A stretch of 53,824 bases of DNA from CAZKUN01 sp964555935 (GTDB lineage Bacteria > Armatimonadota > Zipacnadia > Zipacnadales > VGFC01): contig CAZKUN010000029.1 of assembly GCA_964555935.1 (NCBI GenBank), positions 1 to 53,824 of the forward strand, written 5' to 3'. This document shows positions 1-8,940 of this stretch, piece by piece. Made by a program: the position numbers and the translations under genes. The notes beneath the pieces were generated by a model. It was not told the origin of the DNA and did not search any database. It worked only from the letters and a program-made list of their open reading frames with translations. The first letter of the stretch is position 1. Each line of letters opens with the position of its first letter.

Positions 1-547
1 ACCGCATTGTCTCGCGAGCGGCCCACGCCTCGACGGAGTGCTCGAATGCCAGTCGCGAGCGCCGCGCGTCCAGCCCCTGGCTCGCGCAGCCCATTGACGC
101 CCACTCCTGTAGCCTGTCGTCGTCACGATCCTCGAGCACGCCCTCGCCCGCGAGGTACCTGGCGTAAGGGCCGTCCGGCCCCGAGTATGCCTCAAGGCAG
201 GCATCCGTGTCGCCCTCCACCCAGTTGTCGGGACAGTGGATCTTGCCGATTGCGGCTGCCAGGTAGCCCGAGTCGCGGAACGCGCCGAACAAGCTCGGGA
301 GATGCTTGGGCTCTGGTCCGCTGAGCCCATAGTAACCGTGGTTGTGGACGTACTGACCGGAGAGAAAACTGACGCGAGATGGCGTGCAGATGGGGCTCTG
401 CGTGGTGCAGTTAGTGAAGCGCGTCCCCTCGGACGAGAGTCGGTCGAGGCTGGGCGTCCGCGCGTCTGGGTGACCGGCCACGCCCAGACACTTCGCGTTG
501 TGTTGGTCGGAGATGATGAAGAGGATGTTCGGTTGCCGGCCGGCCAC
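1..547 (-). CDS. Sulfatase, N-terminal part (runs off window start)
   Basis: This is the first ~182 residues of an arylsulfatase-type enzyme (alkaline phosphatase superfamily), read leftwards and cut by the window edge. The N-terminus reads QPNILFIISDQHN, the usual first strand with metal-binding Asp14. The formylglycine motif CTPSR starts at Cys54, followed by SFLSGQYVHNHG, so it should be a true sulfatase once Cys is oxidised. I chose GTG at 547 because a purine-rich ribosome-binding site (AGGGGAGTGA) lies just upstream; an in-frame GTG at 559 is the alternative, and an in-frame stop lies further up. No convincing signal peptide is visible. It is divergent from the oxidoreductase gene at 706. 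The substrate is unknown; the broad family acts on sulfate esters of glycans or choline. Confidence 0.85.
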   Translation of the reverse strand, partial: MAGRQPNILFIISDQHNAKCLGVAGHPDARTPSLDRLSSEGTRFTNCTTQSPICTPSRVSFLSGQYVHNHGYYGLSGPEPKHLPSLFGAFRDSGYLAAAIGKIHCPDNWVEGDTDACLEAYSGPDGPYARYLAGEGVLEDRDDDRLQEWASMGCASQGLDARRSRLAFEHSVEAWAARETMR

Positions 548-705
548 AGTGAGTATCACTCCCCTGAGTGCTGCAATGCTCGCACGTCAGGTGTGTTCGG
601 TGTCCGAGCGCCATTCGCCTTCCGGGAGGTGGGGCGTAAGTGCTGAGTGAACCACCCAACGCATAGTGACATGACGCCGTTTCCGCCAGCGAGGAATGAA
701 GCGCA
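548..705. other. Divergent intergenic region
   Basis: This 158-base spacer separates the divergent sulfatase and oxidoreductase genes and must hold both promoters. I could not pick a convincing -35/-10 pair for either direction, and I see no repeat or hairpin of note. Confidence 0.5.
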
Positions 706-2022
706 ATGACTGGCTCAAACGCTGACCGCAGACTCAACCGACGTAAGTTTCTGAACAGAGCCGGGAAGATCGGTCTTGGCACGGGCGCTGGATTGCTTGT
801 GTTGCCGAGTGGCTCCATGGCGCAGTCCGCGAACGAGAAGATCGTTGTCGGCCACGTCGGCGTGGGAGGCATGGGCAACGGGCATGTGAGTCGCATGCTG
901 GGCCTGCCTGACGTGGAGATCGGCGCGGTCTGCGATGTGGACCGGGCACGAGCCGATAGCACCTTGGCCAGGATCAAGGAGGCGCGGCCGGATTCGAAGG
1001 CCCAGGCTTACTACGACTTCCGCGAGGTGTTGGAGCGCGACGACATCGACGCCATCAGTTGCGCCACGCCCGACCACTGGCACGCGCTTGTCACCATTCT
1101 CGCTTTCCAGTCCGGCAAGGATGTCTACTCGGAGAAGCCGCTCTCACACAACCTCGCCGAGGGCCAGGCGATGCTCAGGATGGGCCGGCGTTACCGGCGC
1201 GTGTTCCAGTTGGGTACGCAGATCCACGAGGGCGAGAACTACCACCGCGTGGTTGAGTTGGTCCGCTCCGGCGTGCTCGGCAAGATCCACACCGTCCGCC
1301 TCTGGAAGACCGGCGGGAGCGGCGACGCAGGCTACCCCGATCCCGAGGAGCCGCCCGCCGAGCTTGATTGGGATGCGTGGCTTGGCCCCGCGCCGTGGCA
1401 TCCGTACGTGAAGCAGCGATGTCACTTCAGCTTCCGCCATTTCTGGGACTACTCCGCGGGCGTCTACGGTGATTTCTGGTGCCACATCGCCGACATCTTC
1501 TTCTGGGCGGTGGACCCGGGCCAGCCGCTCTCAGTCGACGCGCGAGGCAGCGTCCCGAACGGTATCTATGACACGCCGTCAGACATATCCGTCGATTACG
1601 AATTCCCGAACGATCTCAAGGTCTACTGGACGTCCAGCGTTCCCGACGTGCCCGGCGCCGCCGGCAAGGGCATTGGGTGCCAGTTCGAGGGCGAGAACGG
1701 CAGCCTCGTCTGCGACTACGGCTCTCGCATCCTCTTCCTGGATGGCGAAGAGCTGACCGACTTGCCGGACGTCCCGCAGTCAATCCCACGTTCGGGGCAC
1801 CACCAGCGGAACTTCATTCAGTGCGTTAGGTCTCGCGAGCTGACGGAGAGCAACCTGGAGTACGTCCGCGAGATGACAATCCCGATGCACCTGGGGTGCA
1901 TCTCCTTCCGTCTCGGACGCCCGCTCAAATGGGACAGCAGCACGGAGACGTTCGTCGGCGACGACGCTGCTAACTCTCTGCTCAGCCGCCCGTATCGCGC
2001 GCCCTGGCATCTACCGAGTTAG
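706..2022 (+). CDS. Tat-exported Gfo/Idh/MocA-family oxidoreductase
   Basis: Predicted NAD(P)-dependent sugar or cyclitol dehydrogenase of 438 residues. The N-terminus has a twin-arginine signal (LNRRKFLNRAG, then a hydrophobic stretch to about residue 40), typical of the exported members found in sugar-degrading Planctomycetes-like genomes. The Rossmann dinucleotide loop is GVGGMGNGH near residue 52, and the catalytic lysine lies in SEKPLSHN near residue 145. The C-terminal half is the GFO_IDH_MocA alpha/beta domain, with a WDAWLGPAP segment usual for this exported subgroup. It is followed after 14 bases by a HEAT-repeat gene, probably co-transcribed. The exact sugar substrate cannot be read from the sequence. 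Family assignment is firm; substrate unknown. Confidence 0.93.
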   Translation: MTGSNADRRLNRRKFLNRAGKIGLGTGAGLLVLPSGSMAQSANEKIVVGHVGVGGMGNGHVSRMLGLPDVEIGAVCDVDRARADSTLARIKEARPDSKAQAYYDFREVLERDDIDAISCATPDHWHALVTILAFQSGKDVYSEKPLSHNLAEGQAMLRMGRRYRRVFQLGTQIHEGENYHRVVELVRSGVLGKIHTVRLWKTGGSGDAGYPDPEEPPAELDWDAWLGPAPWHPYVKQRCHFSFRHFWDYSAGVYGDFWCHIADIFFWAVDPGQPLSVDARGSVPNGIYDTPSDISVDYEFPNDLKVYWTSSVPDVPGAAGKGIGCQFEGENGSLVCDYGSRILFLDGEELTDLPDVPQSIPRSGHHQRNFIQCVRSRELTESNLEYVREMTIPMHLGCISFRLGRPLKWDSSTETFVGDDAANSLLSRPYRAPWHLPS

Positions 2023-2036
2023 CAAGGAGCCCACTC

Positions 2037-2975
2037 ATGACATCACGCGCAATTGCCGTCCTCGCGCTATTGGCCGTCGTCTCAATCACCTTTGCGCAGG
2101 CTGATACCGACGCCGTCATGCGCGACCTCCGCTCCCGGGACGCCGGTGTTCGCAACGCCGCGAGCGAGAAGGCCGTCGAGATCGGCGCGCCGATGGTCAC
2201 GCCGCTGCTCGCGTTGTACGGCGTGGGAACGTCCCTGGCTGAGTCCGTCGCCGAGAAGACGCTGATGAAGATCGTGGCCAAGGCCAGTGCGCCGGGGAGT
2301 GAACAACTCGGAGCTGCCGTCGCGGCAGCCCTGGGCAAGGGCATCGAGTCCGGCGCGACGGGCCTTGTTCGCTGCGAGGCCTGCAAGCTGGCGGGGATGC
2401 TGGGGATGGATGAGTGCGTTCCGCCCCTCCGGCTGGCGATCGGGGATGACGTGACCTACGCCGCGGCTCTTTCCGCGCTGACGCAGATCCCGGGCCATGT
2501 AGCGGCGCTCGGGCTCGTCCGTTCTGCGCGGAACGTGCCGGAAGCCCGCCGGCCTGAGGTGGTGCGTGCGGTGGGGGCGCGGCGCGATGCCTTCACGGCA
2601 TGGGTACTGATCCACCCCGGAACGACCAGGATGGGCCCGGCCGCCGTGTACGAGGCGCTTGGCATGATCGCCCATCCCACGTCCGCCCCGACACTGGCTG
2701 CTGGGGCCCTGAGCGATGACGCCGGCATACGTAAGGCCGCTGTGCATGCCCTGATCTCACTCGCCGACGCGGAGCAGCAATCGGGCGGGGCGTTCGCGCG
2801 TCGATGCTACCGGCGGGCGCTCGATTACGCCACGAATGACGCCCAGCGCAGCGCGGCTCTCATAGGCTTGGCCGAGACGGATCCCACAAGCCGCGTCAAG
2901 TGGCTGACGATGGGGCTGGATAACCCGCATTCCCGTCGGCTCTGCGAGCCGCTGCTTGGCGCCGACACGCCATAA
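2037..2975 (+). CDS. Secreted HEAT-repeat protein
   Basis: A 312-residue protein with a Sec signal peptide (residues 1-22, ending in ITFAQA) followed by helical HEAT/PBS-lyase-like repeats throughout, for example DAVMRDLRSRDAGVRNAASE near residue 26 and DDAGIRKAAVHALISLADAE near residue 230. Such alpha-solenoids bind proteins or other ligands; no catalytic motif is visible. It lies 14 bases behind the oxidoreductase gene and ahead of a strong terminator at 3008, so the two probably form a bicistronic unit. Function is unknown beyond a binding scaffold in the periplasm or outside the cell. Confidence 0.8.
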   Translation: MTSRAIAVLALLAVVSITFAQADTDAVMRDLRSRDAGVRNAASEKAVEIGAPMVTPLLALYGVGTSLAESVAEKTLMKIVAKASAPGSEQLGAAVAAALGKGIESGATGLVRCEACKLAGMLGMDECVPPLRLAIGDDVTYAAALSALTQIPGHVAALGLVRSARNVPEARRPEVVRAVGARRDAFTAWVLIHPGTTRMGPAAVYEALGMIAHPTSAPTLAAGALSDDAGIRKAAVHALISLADAEQQSGGAFARRCYRRALDYATNDAQRSAALIGLAETDPTSRVKWLTMGLDNPHSRRLCEPLLGADTP

Positions 2976-3007
2976 ACCGGCGAGCAGGATGTTCCGATGA
3001 CGTAGCT

Positions 3008-3039
3008 ACGGCTGGAGGGCGTGTCTCTCCAGCCGTTTT
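3008..3039 (+). terminator. Intrinsic terminator after the HEAT-repeat gene
   Basis: A perfect 10-bp stem (ACGGCTGGAG at 3008-3017 with CTCCAGCCGT at 3027-3036) with a 9-base loop is followed directly by TTTT. It lies 33 bases after the stop codon at 2975. Confidence 0.85.
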
Positions 3040-3205
3040 GCTGCCCGGACTCGGTCTCGCGCATGGAGTGGCAACTTCCGTGCAATGGAACAGGCGCGCG
3101 CAACCAGCGTCTAAGGTAAACGTGTAGGTTCGCTGGTGGTCTCGACGACGAGCCAAGCGCACCACTTGCAGCCGCGGCGCGGCGGAACGAGGACTGGTAG
3201 GTGAG

Positions 3206-3922
3206 GTGAGGAGATTGGTGACACGGCGGCAGTTTGCGCTCGTGGTTGTCATCCTGGGGCTGGTTGTAGTGCCGATCGTTCTCCTTGGCGCAACTCGTAA
3301 CTCCACTGCTGTCTCGGCCGACCAACCGTGCGCCGAATCAGTCGACGTCTCGGGTGATGGGTATACCGAGGGCTACCGTCGGCAGTTCGCGGAAGGCTCC
3401 ACGGCGACGCCCCTCTACGCTGCGATACAACTCAAGTCCGGCAAAAAGATCCGACGCCTGCTCGAGGCCGGGAGTGACCCCAATGGCCGGGAGCACAGGG
3501 GGTGGGCGCCCTTGCACTGCGCCGTCTTGACGGGGCAACTCACGGCAGTGCGGCTCTTGCTCGAGCACGGCGCCGCCGCCAACGCCTCGACAGACGCGGG
3601 GCTGACGCCCCTTCATGTCGTGGCGCTGAGGGCGGCTTCCGCCGAAGGCGACGCCTGCGACGGTCTGATGATCCGTGAACTGGTGGCAGCGGGTGGCGAC
3701 GTGAACGCCAGCGGCCCCCGGCGTGATTCGGCGCTGCACGGTGCCGCGCGGTTAGGACGCTCGAATGTCATCGCGACCCTCGTCGAGTTGGGGGCGGACG
3801 TCAACGCGCGCAATGCAGAGGGCCTAACGCCGCTCGACATCGCCGAGCGATGGAACTGGCCCGGCGCCGCGTCCGCGTTGCGGGCGGCGGGCGCGACCCC
3901 CAGATCTACTCGCCCGCTCTGA
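3206..3922 (+). CDS. Membrane-anchored or secreted ankyrin-repeat protein
   Basis: About 238 residues. The N-terminus has basic residues then a hydrophobic helix (roughly residues 10-28), either a signal anchor or an uncleaved signal peptide. From about residue 70 there are four to five ankyrin repeats with the typical G-(W/L)-(A/T)-PLH and ADVNA-type motifs, for example GWAPLHCAVLTGQLTAVRLL, and the last repeat reads GADVNARNAEGLTPLDIAE. Ankyrin arrays mediate protein-protein contacts. The start is GTG at 3206; GTG at 3218 has a better-placed GAGGAG and is a realistic alternative. It ends convergently with the aminotransferase gene, the two coding regions overlapping tail to tail by 17 bases. 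The specific role is unknown. Confidence 0.8.
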   Translation: MRRLVTRRQFALVVVILGLVVVPIVLLGATRNSTAVSADQPCAESVDVSGDGYTEGYRRQFAEGSTATPLYAAIQLKSGKKIRRLLEAGSDPNGREHRGWAPLHCAVLTGQLTAVRLLLEHGAAANASTDAGLTPLHVVALRAASAEGDACDGLMIRELVAAGGDVNASGPRRDSALHGAARLGRSNVIATLVELGADVNARNAEGLTPLDIAERWNWPGAASALRAAGATPRSTRPL

Positions 3923-5110
3923 TTCGCTCCACGCATTCCCAGAGGGCGGCGCAGATGTACTCGTTGTCCTCTTCGGTCATGAGCGGGTGCAAGGACACGC
4001 AGGTCAAGCGGCTCGCGAGTTCGTCGGACACGGGCAGATCGAGGTTCACCGCGTTCTCGCGGATGAACGGGATGGTCTGGTGTGTCGGGGGATTGGCGAC
4101 GACGCATCCGATGCCGAAGTCCTCGACCATCATCGCGTTCAGGCGGTCGCGCTTCTCGCCGGCCCACTCCTTCGGCACGAGGCACGTGTACAGGTAGTAA
4201 GTGTGCCAGCGGTCCTGCGGATCGTGCGGGAGCGTGATCTCGGGGATGCCCTGCAGCATCGCCGTGCGCTCCAGCGCGCGCTGACGTCGCAAGCCCGTCA
4301 TCTCGTCGAGCTTGCGGAGTTGGATCATGCCGACCGCCGCCTGGACCTTCGTCAGCTTGTAGTTGGATCCCCAACCACTCGCGCCGCCGAACTGACGCAG
4401 TTCACGCAGGCGCTTCGCCGCCTCAACGTCGTCGGTGGTCAGCGCGCCACCCTCGCCGAGGGTGGTCATGAGCTTCTGCGTGTGGAAGCTGAATATGGTC
4501 ATCCAGCCTGGCTTGCCGATTCTCTGTCCCTTGTACCCGCCGGCGCCGCACCGCGCGGCGTCGCCGATGACCTTCGCCGGCCCTTGCTTTGGGTGGGGGC
4601 ACTTCTCGGCGATGGCTTCATAGTCGTCCATCGGCGCGGCAANNNNNNNNNNATGTGAGTCGGCAAGATCGCGCGCGTGTTGGGCGTCATCAGCTTCTCG
4701 ACGTGGTTGGGATCGAGTTGGAATCCCTCCGGCTCGATCTCTCCCATCACCAGGCGCGCGCCCTGGCCGAGCACGGCCATCGGCGCGGCGCGGAAGTTCA
4801 CCGAGGGGACGATCACCTCGTCTTCGGGCTGGAGGTCCAGGCACATCAGCGCCATATCCAGGCCCGTGCCCGCTCCGTTGATCGTGACGCACTCGGCCGT
4901 GTCGTTGTACTCCGCGAAGGCTCGCTCGAACTCCAGAATCTCATCGCAGATGAATCCGAAACCCACCCGCCAGTCCATCGACTCGCGGATCGTCTTCTCA
5001 ACGACCTCGATCTCTTCTTCACCATACCAACCACCCAGCAAGGGCTCGCCCGGCCACGTGGGATCCGGCTTCGGTCGCGAGAGAATCTGTTTCCGGCGAT
5101 CGGCATCCAT
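3906..5110 (-). CDS. DegT/DnrJ/EryC1/StrS-family PLP aminotransferase (interrupted by a 10-N gap)
   Basis: Sugar-type aminotransferase of fold type I. The N-terminal part holds the substrate and PLP regions (NGAGTGLDMALMCLDLQPED, then EVIVPSVNFRAAP). After the N run at 4643-4652 the protein continues in another frame with AAPMDDYEAI, VIGDAARCGAGGYKG (the PLP-ring Asp) and SFHTQKLMTTLGEGG, where Lys is the Schiff-base residue. The frame change arises at the N run and needs a true gap of 2, 5, 8 or 11 bases. Eight gives four residues between ILPTH and AAPMDD, as in relatives, so the gene is probably intact. The ATG at 5110 sits 8 bases after AGGAGG. Members act on keto-sugars or on inosose-like ketones; no neighbour fixes the substrate. 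Confidence 0.9.
4643..4652. other. 10-N assembly gap inside the aminotransferase gene
   Basis: The flanking reading frames agree only if the real number of missing bases is 2 mod 3; eight fits the family best. Confidence 0.9.
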
Positions 5111-5307
5111 AGTCAAGGCCTCCTGGACTGGTTGAGGGATCGGCGGGCACTTTGCCTCACTCCCCGCGGGATTCCTTCCCCGCCGCCAAAGCATGCAGGC
5201 CAATCATTCCCGTTCATCGAATACCCCGCCCATGACCTCGGCCCGCGCCGAGGCGTCATATTGCTGACGGCAATGAAGCGTCGCCCTACAAGGGAGATGG
5301 AACTTCG

Positions 5308-6676
5308 ATGTCTGATAAACCGAATGTCCTTCTGCTCGGCATCGACAGCCTCCGTGCCGACCACATGAGCTGCTACGGCTACGATCGCCTCACCACGCCT
5401 CACATCGACGAGATCGCCGAGGAGGGCGTCCTCTTCGAGCACAACTTCTGCCCGCACGTTCCCACCACGCCGGGCTATGGCTCCATGCTGTCGGGCATGG
5501 ACNNNNNNNNNNCTGCGCCACCAAGGCACGTTCGCCGACGGCGTTCCGACGCTGGCTGAGATCCTCGGCAAAGAGGGCTATGAGTCGACATGCGTCGGCT
5601 TTCAGGGGAACCTGGCGGCCCGCGGTTTCGACAACTACCTGAACTTCGAGGGATGGGGCGGCACCAAGGCCGAGAATCTGAATGACGTTACGATCCCCGA
5701 GATGGATCGGCTCGCGGGCGGCGACAAGCCGTTCTTCCTGTTCCTGCGGCACATGGATCCGCACAGCCCGTACTGCGCGCCCGGCCCGTTTGAGCGCATG
5801 TTCTACAGCGGCGATGAGTTTGACCCTGACAACCGTTCCATGGAGCCCGTCTTCGAGTTCAAGCCCTTCGCCGACTACTTCGCTACGTGGATGCCCCCGG
5901 GCATCACCGACGCCGAGTATGTCAACGCTCAGTACGACGGCGCGGTGGCGTATATGGACGCGGCCATCAAGCGCATCTTCACGCGGCTGGAGGAGCTGGG
6001 CATCGCCGAGAACACGCTCCTCATCATCAACGCCGACCACGGCGAGACGCTGTACGACCACGAATGCTGGTTCGACCACCACGGCATCTACGATTGCACT
6101 CTCGACGTCCCGCTGATCTATCGCTGGCCGGGCGTCCTCCCCGAGGGGCAGCGCGTCGACGGCATCACGCTCCATCAGGACCTCGTGCCGACGGTCATGG
6201 AGATGCTCGATATCGATACGGATCTTGCCTTCGATGGCCAGAGCCAGATCCCGATGATGCTCGGCGAGACGCCGACGAATTACACGGGCTTTTACATCAC
6301 CGAAGCCACGTGGATGCGCAAGCACGGATGGCGCACCGCGGAATGGAAGCTGATCCAGGCGCTTGAGCCGGACTTCCACTTCAAGCCCGAGATCGAACTC
6401 TACAACCTCATCGACGATCCAGAGGAGTACAACAATCTCGCGGCCTCCGAGCCGAAGGTCGTCGAGATGATGCAGGATCAGATGCAGCGGCATATCGACA
6501 AGCGGGAGAAGGAGACGGGCCGCACGAATCCGATGTACACGAACCTGAACTGGCACGGAAGCGCCGGCGGGCACGAGGGACCGTTCGAGTCCTCGCAGCA
6601 GGCCTACGACTGCATGCACATCGGCGATCCCGAGGCGGCGAAGAAGCTCCAGGCCAAGGGCGCGAAGAAGCAGTAG
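5308..6676 (+). CDS. Sulfatase-fold hydrolase with a Thr nucleophile
   Basis: Alkaline phosphatase superfamily enzyme of roughly 455 residues plus whatever is missing at the N run 5503-5512. The first metal site is LLLGIDSLRADH (Asp13), and the later ligands are in NADHGETLYDH and WFDHHG. The place of the formylglycine motif reads TTPGY (residues 53-57): the Cys is Thr and the Arg is Tyr. It therefore cannot be a formylglycine sulfatase and more likely uses Thr as nucleophile on a phosphoester or related substrate, as lipoteichoic acid synthases and nucleotide pyrophosphatases do. No signal peptide is visible, so it is probably cytoplasmic. Both sides of the gap are compatible if the missing length is a multiple of three. 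It is the first gene of a long plus-strand operon, 24 bases before the lyase gene. Confidence 0.85.
5503..5512. other. 10-N assembly gap inside the sulfatase-fold gene
   Basis: The left side ends exactly on the GAC codon of SGMD and the right side resumes with CTG CGC (LRHQG). The true missing length must be a multiple of three, so 10 is a placeholder. Confidence 0.9.
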
Positions 6677-6700
6677 CCACCTGAATCACGGAGAGACAAC

Positions 6701-8914
6701 ATGAAGTTCATCCCGGCGAGCATCGCGGTATGCCTGTCGGGCATTCTGGGTCCGGCGTCGCTCAAGGCGCCGGACCTTGCTGTGCCCAATGGGGATTTCG
6801 AGGCTGTCACCGATGACACGCTAGAGAACTGGGGCTGGTGGTCACGCGAGGGTGGCGGGTCCGCGACGCCCGCACCAGGGGAGGGCCGTGACGGCAGCGC
6901 GTGCGTGCTCATCGAGCACGACCAGGAACGCGACTGGGCCTTCATGAACGATCTCCGCTTCGCGGTCGAGCCCGGTCAGGAATACACCGTCACCGGGTGG
7001 GTCCGCGGTCCGAACACTCAGTTCATCGAGATCGCAGTTGTGGCCCAAGCGGGCGGCGAACTCCTCTCGTGGAGCATCGGCGGGGATGCGGTCGCCGGGC
7101 CGACGCCCGAGTGGACCGAACTGAAAGGCGGCGCGCGCATCCCGGACGGGTGTGATGAGATCTACGTGCGTTTCGTCGGTCGGGCGACAACGAGCGCCTA
7201 CATTGACGACGTATCCCTCTCGGCCGGCCTGCCGGTCCGCGAACCCAAACCCCCAATAGAAGGCTGGGCGAAGAAGCGCGTGACTGAGAAGCTCGACCGA
7301 GCATTTGTCGCGGTGCCCGCCGGTGAGGGGAAGGTGTACCTCGGTTGGCGCATTCTCGCCGATGACCCCGATGACGTGGCGTTCAACCTCTACCGCCGCG
7401 ACGACTCCCCGAAGGCGACCAAGCTCAACTCCGAGCCGATCACCGAGACCAGTGACTGGCTCGACGAGACGGTGGAGGACGGCCAGGAATACAGTTATGA
7501 ACTGCGCGTCATCCAGGGCCGCAGTCGTCAGAAGCCGGTCGGGCGCACCACCTGCGCGGCTGACTCCGAAGCCGGGGCGTATGTCTCGATCCCGCTTGTG
7601 GGCGACCACACGTTTCAGAAGGTCGGCGTCGGCGACCTCGATGGCGACGGGCGCCTCGACTACGTTCTCAAGCAGCCCAATAGCAACGTCGATCCGTACG
7701 TCAACTACTGGAAGAAGAGCCCCGGCACGTTCACCCTCGAAGCCTACACGGGGGCGGGCGATCCGCTCTGGCAGTATGACCTCGGTTGGGCGATCGAGCA
7801 GGGAATCTGGTACTCGCCGTACATCGTCGCGGACCTCGACGGCGACGGCAAGGCGGAGGTCGCGGTGAAGACGGGCGAGGGCGACCCGCGTGATGAGGAT
7901 GGTCGCGTGCATGAGGGCCCGGAATGGGTCACGATCCTCAACGGCGAGACGGGCGAGGAGATCACGAAGGCGCCGTGGCCGAGTCGCGACCGTTTCCCGG
8001 ACTACAACGTGTGGTGCCGCAACCAGATGCTCGTCGCCTACCTCGATGGCAAGACGCCGTTCCTGATCGTCGAGCGGGGCACGTATAGCGTGATGAAGTG
8101 CAGCGCGTACACGCTCGAGAACGGCAAGCTCGTTGAGGCGTGGAGTTGGGAAGAGCGTGAGGAGTTCGCCAACTACCGTGGGCAGGGCGCGCACATCAGC
8201 ATCGCGGCGGACGTGGATCAAGACGGGCGGGACGAGATCTGCCTGGGCTCGTCGGTTATCGATGACAATGGCGTGGGCCTCTGGAGCACGGGACTTGGAC
8301 ATCCCGACCACATGTATGTCGGCGAGATCGATCCGGATCATCCGGGGCTTGAGATGTACAACGGCATGGAGACGCGCCAGCCGATCGGCAACGGCATGGT
8401 TCTTCTCGACGCCGCGACGGGTGAGATCATCTGGAGCCTGGACGAGCCGACGCTTCACGTACACCACTCGGGCATGTGCGCCGACATCGATGCTGCTCAC
8501 CGCGGGTTGGAGTGTTACGGCGGCGAGCGAGATGACGAGGAGCAGCGCTGGATGTTCAGCGCCAAAGGCGAGCTTATCGCCCAGGATGACATGAGTCTTG
8601 CGCCGCGGTCTGCGTTCTGGGATGCGGATCCGCAACGCGAGGTGGTGCGGGGTTCTCACATCTTCGACTACGGCGGCGTTTCGTTCGATACGCGACCCGA
8701 GGGCCGCTACATAATGACCGTGGACCTCCTGGGCGACTGGCGCGAGGAGATCATCACCACGCTTGACGGCGAGATGCGCATCTACACGACGACCATCCCC
8801 GCCGTCGACCGGCGGCCGTGCCTGCTGCAGGACCCGATCTATCGGAGCTACGTCACCAGCGCCGCGATGGGCTACTACCAAGTGCCGATGCTCAGCACGT
8901 ATTTCGGCAACTAA
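6701..8914 (+). CDS. Rhamnogalacturonan lyase-like protein (PL11 type)
   Basis: A 737-residue protein. A weak signal-like start (residues 1-22) is followed by a jelly-roll carbohydrate-binding region (about 25-175, with NGDFEAVTDDTLENWGWW). Then comes a fibronectin-like linker (FNLYRRDD, about 225) and an eight-bladed propeller with repeated calcium loops of the form DLDGDG (for example GVGDLDGDGRLDYVLKQPN near 310 and YIVADLDGDGKAEVAVKTGEGD near 370). This order and the propeller text match polysaccharide lyase family 11 rhamnogalacturonan lyases, which cut the pectin backbone by beta-elimination. The extra N-terminal binding module is longer than in the bare enzymes. Its stop is 26 bases before the peptidase gene. 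Family call is good; the precise glycan is inferred. Confidence 0.85.
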   Translation: MKFIPASIAVCLSGILGPASLKAPDLAVPNGDFEAVTDDTLENWGWWSREGGGSATPAPGEGRDGSACVLIEHDQERDWAFMNDLRFAVEPGQEYTVTGWVRGPNTQFIEIAVVAQAGGELLSWSIGGDAVAGPTPEWTELKGGARIPDGCDEIYVRFVGRATTSAYIDDVSLSAGLPVREPKPPIEGWAKKRVTEKLDRAFVAVPAGEGKVYLGWRILADDPDDVAFNLYRRDDSPKATKLNSEPITETSDWLDETVEDGQEYSYELRVIQGRSRQKPVGRTTCAADSEAGAYVSIPLVGDHTFQKVGVGDLDGDGRLDYVLKQPNSNVDPYVNYWKKSPGTFTLEAYTGAGDPLWQYDLGWAIEQGIWYSPYIVADLDGDGKAEVAVKTGEGDPRDEDGRVHEGPEWVTILNGETGEEITKAPWPSRDRFPDYNVWCRNQMLVAYLDGKTPFLIVERGTYSVMKCSAYTLENGKLVEAWSWEEREEFANYRGQGAHISIAADVDQDGRDEICLGSSVIDDNGVGLWSTGLGHPDHMYVGEIDPDHPGLEMYNGMETRQPIGNGMVLLDAATGEIIWSLDEPTLHVHHSGMCADIDAAHRGLECYGGERDDEEQRWMFSAKGELIAQDDMSLAPRSAFWDADPQREVVRGSHIFDYGGVSFDTRPEGRYIMTVDLLGDWREEIITTLDGEMRIYTTTIPAVDRRPCLLQDPIYRSYVTSAAMGYYQVPMLSTYFGN

Positions 8915-8940
8915 TCGAGATTGTTGGAGGACAGGCTGAC

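Noticed and set aside
4499..5203. Two separate aminotransferase-like genes, or a frameshifted pseudogene
   Set aside because: The frame change coincides with the 10-N run, whose true length is unknown; all active-site residues are present on one side or the other.
8818..8940. An upstream extension of the prolyl oligopeptidase gene
   Set aside because: It overlaps the lyase gene in another frame and is not like S9A proteins; TTG 8941 has a ribosome-binding site and fits the family start.
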